This document shows positions 1-4,924 of a stretch of 6,190 bases of DNA, in pieces. A program made the translations under genes and the position numbers. Source of the stretch: Streptosporangiaceae bacterium (GTDB taxonomy: Bacteria > Actinomycetota > Actinomycetes > Streptosporangiales > Streptosporangiaceae); NCBI GenBank assembly GCA_030043395.1, contig JASHXW010000116.1, forward strand, positions 1 to 6,190, read 5' to 3'. The notes below the pieces were generated by a model. That model was not told where the DNA came from, did not search any database, and worked only from the letters and a program-made list of their open reading frames with translations. Position 1 is the first letter of the stretch; every line of letters starts with the position of its first letter.

Positions 1-321
1 GTCGAGCACCTGGCGGTGTTCTACGCGACGGTTCGCGAGCCCGGCCAGGTGACGATCAAGCCGGACTACGCCACGGCCGTGGTGCGCAGGTTCTTCGACG
101 TGCGCAGCCCGGTCGCCGAGTTCGTGTCGATCCCGCGGTCGTATGTCATCCTGCAGCGGATCAACCTGGGCATGTTCGCGCTCCTCGGCGACCTGACGGC
201 GACCGCCGACTGGCGGCGCGTCGCCGAGGAGATCTGGCCGTTCGTCCGTGCCGCGCCATCCACTCCGATGGGCGAGGCCGAGACCGTCTGGGCGGCCAGC
301 CGGGCGCACGTCTTAGCATGA
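1..321 (+). CDS. ABC1/AarF/UbiB kinase-like protein, C-terminal fragment (5' end outside window)
   Basis: Open frame from the first base to TGA at 319-321, giving the last 106 residues of a longer protein. What is seen: a block beginning SIPRSYVILQRINLG, then MFALLGDLTATADWRRVAEEIWPF and a tail containing STPMGEAE. From memory this is the C-terminal end of actinobacterial AarF/ABC1/UbiB family members, atypical protein kinase-fold proteins often linked to quinone or lipid metabolism. The ATP-binding and catalytic motifs of that fold lie upstream and cannot be checked, so activity is not established. A GTG at 16 is in frame but lies inside the conserved region and is not a credible start. The penultimate codon (313-315) is TTA, a rare leucine codon in high-GC actinobacteria. 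The stop lies within ATGA at 318-321, close to the next gene, so the two are probably co-transcribed. Confidence is moderate because only the tail is visible. Confidence 0.7.
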   Translation, partial: VEHLAVFYATVREPGQVTIKPDYATAVVRRFFDVRSPVAEFVSIPRSYVILQRINLGMFALLGDLTATADWRRVAEEIWPFVRAAPSTPMGEAETVWAASRAHVLA

Positions 322-356
322 GGGTTCCTGACTGGGCATCGCGCAGCTGGATGATC

Positions 357-360
357 GGAG
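357..360 (+). promoter_or_regulatory. Ribosome binding site supporting the 366 start
   Basis: GGAG five nt before ATG 366. The competing ATG at 318 overlaps the previous stop (ATGA) but has no Shine-Dalgarno-like sequence in front of it, so this site tips the start choice toward 366. Confidence 0.45.
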
Positions 361-365
361 AGCCG

Positions 366-821
366 ATGGACTCATGCGAACAGCGCGCCGAGGTCATCAC
401 GAGCTACCAGGTCTGCGACGTTCGGGTAAGCCAGATGCAGTGCCTGCTGGCCGGGCTGCTCGTCGCCTCAGCCTCGCTGGCCGTGTTCGACTATGTGACC
501 AGCGCCGGATTCGTGCGGCTGGCTGGCCTGGCGCTGCTCGTGGCGGACGCCATGTGGAGCTACCTGGCGCTGTGGCGGTGGCCGTACCGGCTCGACCTGA
601 CCGCTGACGAGCTGCGCTGGCGTACCCTCGCCCGCCGGGGCGCGATTCCGCTGAGCGACCTGATGCTGGTCACCCAGGACGACAAGAACCACGATCGCGT
701 GGTTCTTCAATCCAGCAGTGGCCAGCGGATCAGGGTCGGCGGCAGGCGCCAGATGAGGTCGTTCCTCAGCGCGATGCAGCAGCGAGCACCGCACGTCGTG
801 ATGCCGTCCCTCGTTCACTGA
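366..821 (+). CDS. Small membrane protein with two TM helices and a PH-like domain
   Basis: A 151-residue protein (167 if the ATG at 318, in ATGA overlap with the preceding stop, is used). What is seen: a short polar N-terminus, hydrophobic helix 1 at about residues 24-42, helix 2 at about 48-70, then a soluble part beginning RWPYRLDLTADELRWRT and continuing through a basic RIRVGGRRQMRSF stretch. Two closely spaced helices followed by a short beta-rich segment with the pattern 'Y-L-T-EL-WR-R---I-L-D' is the layout of bacterial PH-domain membrane proteins. These are common in actinobacteria and mostly of unknown function. The C-terminal domain is predicted to face the cytoplasm. The start at 366 is preferred because GGAG lies five nt upstream, but 318 remains possible through coupling to the ABC1 gene. 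No catalytic residues are recognised, so a structural or membrane-associated role is all that can be proposed. Confidence 0.6.
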   Translation: MDSCEQRAEVITSYQVCDVRVSQMQCLLAGLLVASASLAVFDYVTSAGFVRLAGLALLVADAMWSYLALWRWPYRLDLTADELRWRTLARRGAIPLSDLMLVTQDDKNHDRVVLQSSSGQRIRVGGRRQMRSFLSAMQQRAPHVVMPSLVH

Positions 822-850
822 CCGGCCAGGTTTCGTCTCCGATCCCCCGA

Positions 851-856
851 GGGAGG
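851..856 (+). promoter_or_regulatory. Strong ribosome binding site for the acyl-CoA synthetase
   Basis: GGGAGG followed by a 7-nt spacer to ATG 864. It is the best Shine-Dalgarno match in the window and fixes the start of the synthetase. The 42-nt gap before the gene (822-863) shows no convincing promoter or terminator, so readthrough from the upstream gene is possible. Confidence 0.7.
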
Positions 857-863
857 CAGATCG

Positions 864-2417
864 ATGCCAAGTGAGACCCTCAGCGCGATCTTGCACCATC
901 CGGACTCCTCGCGACCGGCTCTGGTGGTGCCCGAGGATGGCCAGAGCCTGACCTACGGGCAGCTTGCCGACCGGGTCCAGGCACTGGCCGGGCGGCTAGC
1001 CGCGGCCGGGGTGCAGCGCGGCGACAAGGTCGCCTTCACCCTGCCGAACGGCCCTGAGGTCGTGCAGATCTTCCTGGCGATCACGACGCTCGGGGCAGCC
1101 GCCGCGCCGCTCAATCCCGCTTACACCGAGAGCGAATACCTGTTCTACCTGCAGGACATCGCGCCCAGGGTCTTGCTGGTCCCCGCGACCATGCCTGCTG
1201 CCGCCCTCGCCGCGGCAGCCGCGAGGGACATCCCCGTGATCGCCGTCGAAGGCGGGCCGGCCGGCGCAGGACAGTCGCCAGGGCTCTTTGTTAACGGTCA
1301 TGAGCTGACTCCAGCGGGCGGACTTGAGCCCGCTCAACCCGGTGACGTGGCAGTGGTGCTGCATACCAGCGGGACGACGAGCCGGCCCAAGCAGGTACCG
1401 CTGAGCCATCGCAACCTGATGGCATCGACGCGGACGATCGCCGCGCATTACCAGCTCGGGTCGTCGGACGTGTCGTTCTGCGTCATGCCGCTGTTCCACG
1501 TGCACGGCCTGGTCGCCTCGACGTTCGCCGCGCTGGCCGGTGGCGGCTCGGTGATCGTGCCGCGTCGTTTCACGCCGCCCGCGTTCTGGCCGCAGGCCCG
1601 CGAGCACGGCGCGACCTGGGTGTCGGCCGGGCCGACGCTGCACCAGATGATCCTGGACCGGATGGGCGGCGAGCAGGCAGCCGCCGGCCCGCCGCCGGCG
1701 TTGCGGTTCGCGCGGTCGTGCAGTTCGGCACTGTCGCCTGCGCTGCTCGAGCGGGCCGAGGCCGGGTACGGCGTGCCGATGCTCGAGGCGTACGGCATGA
1801 CCGAGGCCAGTCACCAGATGGCGTCCAACCCGCTGCCGCCTGGAGCCCATATCCCCGGCTCAGTCGGCGTGGCCACCGGGACGCAGATCGCCATCGCCGG
1901 CAAGACGGGCACGCTGCTGCCCGACGGCACGCCCGGCGAGGTCGTGATCCGGGGGCCCGGCGTGATGTCGGGCTACGTGAACAATCCGGTGGCCACGGCG
2001 GACGCGTTCTTCGGTGACTGGTTCCGCACCGGTGACCAGGGCGTCCTGCGTGCGGGATACCTGTACCTGCAAGGCCGCCTGAAGGAGATGATCCTGCGCG
2101 GCGGCGAGAACATCTCACCCGCCGAGGTCGAGCAGGTTCTGCTCTCGCATCCGGCGGTCCGGGACGCGGTGTGCTTCGGGGTCGCCGACGAGAAGTACGG
2201 CGAGCTGGTGTCGGCCGCGGTGACGCTCAACGCCGACGCCGGGCCAGTCACGCCGAGAGAGCTCATCGACTACAGCCGTGAACGCATCGCCGCCTTCAAG
2301 GTCCCGGTGACGATTCACGTCCTCGGCGAGATACCGCGCACGGCCACTGGCAAGGTGCAGCGCCGCCGGGTGGCCGAGTTCGTGGCAGGCGGACCCGCCG
2401 GGACAGGGCGCTCGTGA
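864..2417 (+). CDS. AMP-forming acyl-CoA synthetase, oxalyl-CoA synthetase (AAE3)/FadD7-like
   Basis: A 517-residue adenylate-forming enzyme, a full-length size for the family. It activates a carboxylate with ATP to an acyl-AMP and transfers it to CoA. Motifs in order: P-loop HTSGTTSRPK (167-176); MPLFHVHGL (208-216); RSCSSALSP (284-292); YGMTEASH (310-317); SNPLPPG and PGSVG (321-335); GEVVIRGPGVMSGY (358-371); WFRTGD (386-391); hinge GRLKEMILRGGENISPAEVE (404-423); and PRTATGKVQR with the presumed catalytic lysine K497. The combination TSGTTSRPK, MTEASH/MASNPLP and PGSVG is what I recall from plant and fungal AAE3/Pcs60 oxalyl-CoA synthetases and from mycobacterial FadD7, so a small dicarboxylate such as oxalate is a plausible but unproven substrate. 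Residue 177 is Q where the P-loop normally continues with G. The protein has no signal peptide and is cytosolic. Its stop overlaps the next start (GTGA, 2414-2417), so the two are translationally coupled. Confidence 0.9.
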   Translation: MPSETLSAILHHPDSSRPALVVPEDGQSLTYGQLADRVQALAGRLAAAGVQRGDKVAFTLPNGPEVVQIFLAITTLGAAAAPLNPAYTESEYLFYLQDIAPRVLLVPATMPAAALAAAAARDIPVIAVEGGPAGAGQSPGLFVNGHELTPAGGLEPAQPGDVAVVLHTSGTTSRPKQVPLSHRNLMASTRTIAAHYQLGSSDVSFCVMPLFHVHGLVASTFAALAGGGSVIVPRRFTPPAFWPQAREHGATWVSAGPTLHQMILDRMGGEQAAAGPPPALRFARSCSSALSPALLERAEAGYGVPMLEAYGMTEASHQMASNPLPPGAHIPGSVGVATGTQIAIAGKTGTLLPDGTPGEVVIRGPGVMSGYVNNPVATADAFFGDWFRTGDQGVLRAGYLYLQGRLKEMILRGGENISPAEVEQVLLSHPAVRDAVCFGVADEKYGELVSAAVTLNADAGPVTPRELIDYSRERIAAFKVPVTIHVLGEIPRTATGKVQRRRVAEFVAGGPAGTGRS

Positions 2418-3388
2418 AATTCGCGGTACTCGGCGCCGGCGCGATCGGCGCTTACGTCGGAGCAGCCCTGCAGCGCGGCGGCGCCGACGTCACGCTGATC
2501 GCGCGGGGCGCGCACCTGGCCGCGATGCGCGCGAACGGCGTCCGGGTGCTCTCGCCACGCGGCGATTTCACCGCCCACCCAGAGGTCACCGACGACCTCG
2601 CGGCGCTGGCCGGCGCCGACGTGGTCTTCGTGGCACTCAAGGCGTACAGCCTGCCAGATCTGGCACCTCGCCTCGGCGAGCTGCTCGCCCCGCAGGCCGC
2701 CGTGATCTGGGCCCAGAACGGCATCCCCTGGTGGTACTTCCAGTCCGTGCCCGAACCGCCGGGCGGCGCTCGCCTGGAGAGCGTCGACCCAGGCGGGGTG
2801 ATCGCGCGGTCGATAGCGCCTGAGCACAACGTGGGCTGCGTGGTCTACTCGTCGACCGAGATCACCGAACCGGGGGTGATCCGCCATATCGAGGGGACTC
2901 GCTTCACGATCGGAGAGCCCGACGGTCGCATAACGAACCGCTGCACGCTGATCGCCAAGGCCTTCGGCGCGGGGGGTTTGCGGGCGCCGGTCGAAACCAA
3001 GTTGCGGGATCAGATCTGGCTGAAGCTGATCGGCAACGTGGCGTTCAACCCCATCACCGCGCTGACCAGGGCGACGCTCGGCGAGCTGGGCACGACGGCG
3101 GAGATGATGGACCTGCTGAGGGCCGTGTTCGCCGAGTGCGCCCAGGTGGCCGACCGGCTGGGGATCGTGTTCCCGGTGTCGCTCGACCGGCGGCTTGAGG
3201 CGGGGATCGCGGTGGGGGACCACCGCACTTCGATGCTGCAGGACTTGGAGGCCGGAAAGCGGCTCGAGCTTGACTGCATGACCGGCGCGGTGGTCGAGCT
3301 GGCTGGCCGGCTCGGCATCGACGTGCCGCACGTGCGCACCGTGCACGCCTGCGCGACGCTTCTCGATCAGCTCAACCGCCGCTCGTAG
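2414..3388 (+). CDS. Ketopantoate reductase-family NADPH oxidoreductase (PanE/ApbA fold)
   Basis: A 324-residue protein starting with GTG inside the synthetase stop, with weak AGGG at 2405-2408. The N-terminal Rossmann motif is VLGAGAIGAYVG (5-16), and ARG at 30-32 sits where NADP-binding members have their phosphate-contacting arginine. LKAYSLPDLAP (75-85) and AQNGIPWWYF (100-109) follow. The C-terminal domain has IWLKLIGNVAFNPITAL (201-217) and RTSMLQDLEAGKRLELD (271-287). By spacing against E. coli PanE, K204, N208, N212, S273, D277 and E285 match the catalytic and substrate-binding K176, N180, N184, S244, D248 and E256, so the enzyme should be active as a 2-oxoacid reductase. Family knowledge suggests ketopantoate to pantoate. 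However, an extra segment at about residues 105-135 (WWYF through the DPGG part) is not in the E. coli enzyme, and no panB or panC is nearby, so a different 2-keto or branched hydroxy acid is as likely. Co-translation with the acyl-CoA synthetase suggests a shared pathway. Confidence 0.88.
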   Translation: MKFAVLGAGAIGAYVGAALQRGGADVTLIARGAHLAAMRANGVRVLSPRGDFTAHPEVTDDLAALAGADVVFVALKAYSLPDLAPRLGELLAPQAAVIWAQNGIPWWYFQSVPEPPGGARLESVDPGGVIARSIAPEHNVGCVVYSSTEITEPGVIRHIEGTRFTIGEPDGRITNRCTLIAKAFGAGGLRAPVETKLRDQIWLKLIGNVAFNPITALTRATLGELGTTAEMMDLLRAVFAECAQVADRLGIVFPVSLDRRLEAGIAVGDHRTSMLQDLEAGKRLELDCMTGAVVELAGRLGIDVPHVRTVHACATLLDQLNRRS

Positions 3389-3397
3389 AGGCCTCTA
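3386..3397. repeat. 12-bp perfect palindrome over a stop codon
   Basis: TAGAGGCCTCTA spans the TAG of the reductase gene and the next nine bases. It has no spacer loop and no following U-tract, so it is a poor intrinsic terminator. It could be a protein-binding dyad or chance. Confidence 0.3.
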
Positions 3398-3467
3398 GCT
3401 GCGGCAAGTGCCTGATCCTAGAAGGTCCCTGTGGCGAGTCCCAAGATGAATCCCGACGGAGCTGACG

Positions 3468-3512
3468 ATGGTTGACAAAATTTTAACACTGTATAAGAAT
3501 CACGAACGATGA
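3468..3512 (+). CDS. Possible 14-codon upstream ORF coupled to tetR
   Basis: ATG at 3468 is preceded by GGAG (3458-3461) with a 6-nt spacer, and the frame reads MVDKILTLYKNHER before TGA at 3510-3512. That TGA overlaps the tetR start as ATGA. The frame contains a TTA leucine codon and is AT-rich, unlike the neighbouring genes. It also lies on top of the best promoter-like sequence, so the AT bias may simply be promoter composition. If real, it would be a leader peptide translated only from transcripts that begin upstream of 3468, for example readthrough from the reductase gene. Function unknown. Confidence 0.25.
   Translation: MVDKILTLYKNHER
3472..3500 (+). promoter_or_regulatory. Candidate promoter for tetR, probably giving leaderless mRNA
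   Basis: A perfect -35 hexamer TTGACA at 3472-3477 is followed by TATAAG at 3492-3497 (14-nt spacer) or AAGAAT at 3495-3500 (17-nt spacer). It sits in a run of A and T that stands out sharply from the surrounding high-GC DNA. Either -10 places the transcription start at about 3503-3509, at or a few bases before the tetR ATG at 3509. There is no usable Shine-Dalgarno sequence in that short interval, so the message would be leaderless, a common mode in actinobacteria. The spacing is inferred from consensus rules only. Confidence 0.55.
3473..3488. promoter_or_regulatory. Candidate operator: imperfect dyad centred on AAAATTTT
   Basis: TGACAAAATTTTAACA has the symmetric core AAAATTTT with outer TG/CA arms, and the two positions between core and arms do not match. 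It overlaps the -35 hexamer immediately upstream of the TetR gene, the usual place for an autoregulatory TetR operator. The symmetry is limited, so assignment as the regulator's binding site is inference. Confidence 0.35.
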
Positions 3513-4159
3513 TCGAGTTGACGGAGGCGTCCCGCTGGCGCGAAGGCCGCCGGCGATCCGCGCGCGAGGCGATCGTCAAGGCCGCCTGGGAACTTGTCGC
3601 CGAGCAGGGCCTAGCCGGCTTGGCGCTGCGGGATCTGGCGCGCCGTGCGGGGATAACCACGCCGACGGTGTACGCCTACTTCCGGTCGAAGAACGAGATC
3701 TACGACGCGATGTTCGGGCAGGCAGCCGCGCAGTTCGCCGACACGATGGCCGTACCGTACGACTGCGAAGACCCACGCGAGCTGCTGGTGGCACAGGCGC
3801 GGCGGTTCTTCGAGTTCTGCGCTAGTGACCTGCCGCGCTACCAACTGCTGTTCCAGCGCACCATCCCAGGTTTCGAGCCGTCATCGCAGTCATATGCTCC
3901 CGCGGTGCGAGCCGTGGCCGGCGCGCGGGACGTGCTGGCCCGCAACGGCATCGCCGGGCAGCGCGAGGCCGACCTGTGGATCGCTCTGGTCACCGGCTTG
4001 GCCAGCCAGCAGATCGCCAACGATCCTGGGGGGGAGCGGTGGACCCGCCTTGTCAGCGAGTCAGCCGCGATGTTCCTGGGCCACTTCAGACCACCCGTGC
4101 CGCCGGATCCAGGACCCGCTCAGCCAACGGGAGCCCGAAATGACCATGACGACAGTTGA
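3509..4159 (+). CDS. TetR-family transcriptional regulator
   Basis: A 216-residue protein with the standard TetR plan. A basic N-terminus leads into AREAIVKAAWELVAEQGLAGLALRDLARRAGITTPTVYAYFRSKNEIYDAMF (about residues 18-69), where the helix-turn-helix is LALRDLARRAGITTPTVYAYF and the following SKNEIY is the usual hinge to helix 4. Residues 70-195 form the helical ligand-binding and dimerisation domain, and the ligand is unknown. The last 25 or so residues are proline-rich and acidic, and are encoded by DNA that also carries the start of the next gene. Start ATG 3509 is chosen because it lies just downstream of a promoter-like sequence and no later ATG or GTG precedes the HTH. The 20-nt overlap with the mycothiol-dependent enzyme makes that gene the likeliest co-regulated target. 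TetR proteins are usually repressors released by a small ligand, here perhaps an electrophilic or aromatic compound (inference). Confidence 0.92.
   Translation: MIELTEASRWREGRRRSAREAIVKAAWELVAEQGLAGLALRDLARRAGITTPTVYAYFRSKNEIYDAMFGQAAAQFADTMAVPYDCEDPRELLVAQARRFFEFCASDLPRYQLLFQRTIPGFEPSSQSYAPAVRAVAGARDVLARNGIAGQREADLWIALVTGLASQQIANDPGGERWTRLVSESAAMFLGHFRPPVPPDPGPAQPTGARNDHDDS
4129..4133 (+). promoter_or_regulatory. Ribosome binding site deciding the 4140 start
   Basis: GGGAG with a 6-nt spacer to ATG 4140. It favours ATG 4140 over ATG 4146 (12-nt spacer) and over the far-upstream in-frame start at 3825, which would run through the tetR coding region. It lies within the tetR coding sequence, as expected for coupled genes. 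Confidence 0.65.
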
Positions 4160-4907
4160 CGTCACCACCATCGCGCCCCTGACCCACCACGAGGCGATGC
4201 GCCTGCAGGCGGCCGAACTGGAGCGCACACTCGGCTTCCTGCGGTCGCTAGATGCCGAATCCTGGACCGCCCGGACCGACTGCCCGGCCTGGGACGTCCG
4301 GGCCATGTACCAGCACGTCCTGGGCGCCTGCGAAGCCGGCGCATCCGTGCGCGAGAACATCCGCCAGCTGCGAGCCGCCCGCGCCTATCGCAAGCGGTAC
4401 GGCGGGCCACTCGAAGCCGCGCTATCGGCCGTCCAGGTGCGTGACCGGGCCGGCCTCGGCGCGGAGGAGGTCACGGGCCGGCTCTCGGCAGCCGCACCCA
4501 GAACCGTGCGCGGCCGTACCCGCACACCTGCGCTCCTGCGCGATCACGGCAAGCTGGCAGTCGACGGGCCCGTGCACGAGACCTGGAAGCTCGGCTATCT
4601 CATCGACACCATCTACTTGCGCGATCTATGGATGCACCGGATCGACGCAACCCGCGCGACCCGCCGTTCGCTCGAGTTGAGCGCCGGGCATGATGACCGC
4701 ATTGTCGCCGACATTGTTGCCGAATGGGCCCGCCGCCACGGCAAGCCGTTCCTGCTGGACCTCACCGGCCAGGCGGGCGGCACCTACGCAAGCGGCCCGA
4801 ACCAGCTCACTGGCGAGCGCATCACGCTGGATGCCGTCGAATTTTGCCGGACCCTCGCCGGTCGCGCACCCGCAACTGGCCTGCTCACCACGATCGTCCC
4901 GTTCTGA
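4140..4907 (+). CDS. Mycothiol-dependent maleylpyruvate isomerase (MDMPI/DinB-fold) family protein
   Basis: A 255-residue protein. The N-terminal helical domain shows the family hallmark SWTARTDCPAWDVRAMYQHVLGA (41-63), equivalent to the 'W..pT.CpgWdVrd...H' pattern, followed by a second cluster RDLWMHRIDATR (161-172). H59 together with D162 and H166 reproduces the three-residue metal site of DinB-fold MDMPI enzymes, in which the second ligand is often E or D four residues before the last histidine. A C-terminal domain of about 80 residues follows (LLDLTGQAGGTYASG and onward). Known members bind a divalent metal and use mycothiol as cofactor or co-substrate for isomerisation, dehalogenation or conjugation, and most family members are uncharacterised. 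Here the reaction is unknown, and no gentisate-pathway genes are visible to support a maleylpyruvate role. It is cytosolic and overlaps tetR by 20 nt, so it is expected to be co-transcribed with tetR. TGA is followed immediately by TAG, a tandem stop. Confidence 0.85.
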   Translation: MTMTTVDVTTIAPLTHHEAMRLQAAELERTLGFLRSLDAESWTARTDCPAWDVRAMYQHVLGACEAGASVRENIRQLRAARAYRKRYGGPLEAALSAVQVRDRAGLGAEEVTGRLSAAAPRTVRGRTRTPALLRDHGKLAVDGPVHETWKLGYLIDTIYLRDLWMHRIDATRATRRSLELSAGHDDRIVADIVAEWARRHGKPFLLDLTGQAGGTYASGPNQLTGERITLDAVEFCRTLAGRAPATGLLTTIVPF

Positions 4908-4924
4908 TAGCCATAGTCAGGCAC
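4908..4924. other. 17-nt convergent intergenic gap
   Basis: Only 17 nt separate the stop of the MDMPI-family gene from the stop of the esterase gene on the opposite strand. The only structure is a weak 5-bp stem (CTGAT against AGTCAG-like bases) around 4904-4920 with no U-tract, so no credible terminator is seen and the two transcripts probably overlap at their 3' ends. Confidence 0.4.

Noticed and set aside
16..18. GTG 16 as a real start for the ABC1-type protein
   Set aside because: The frame stays open to the window edge with matching composition, and the protein is clearly a C-terminal piece of a larger family.
996..1850. 284-codon open frame on the - strand opposite the acyl-CoA synthetase
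   Set aside because: Same reason: arginine-rich shadow composition, no domain, and the sense strand carries a complete enzyme with all motifs.
2315..3346. 343-codon open frame on the - strand opposite the reductase gene
   Set aside because: It is rich in R, H, P and A without any recognisable motif and lies exactly opposite a well-supported gene. It is a GC-rich antisense shadow.
3386..3440. Intrinsic terminator after the reductase gene
   Set aside because: The 12-bp palindrome has no loop, the nearby GGCA/TGCC and CCT/AGG pairings are only 3-4 bp, and no T-run follows. No terminator is claimed.
3825..4139. N-terminal extension of the MDMPI-family frame back to 3825
   Set aside because: It runs entirely through the tetR coding region, has low-complexity shadow composition and no family similarity. 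A ribosome binding site at 4129-4133 marks ATG 4140 as the start.
4157..4164. TGACGTCA palindrome near the start of the MDMPI-family gene
   Set aside because: It is eight bases long, lies within coding sequence of both overlapping genes, and its symmetry does not extend. It is expected by chance.
4902..4920. Bidirectional terminator hairpin between convergent genes
   Set aside because: The stem is about 5 bp with a wobble pair and no flanking A/T tracts.
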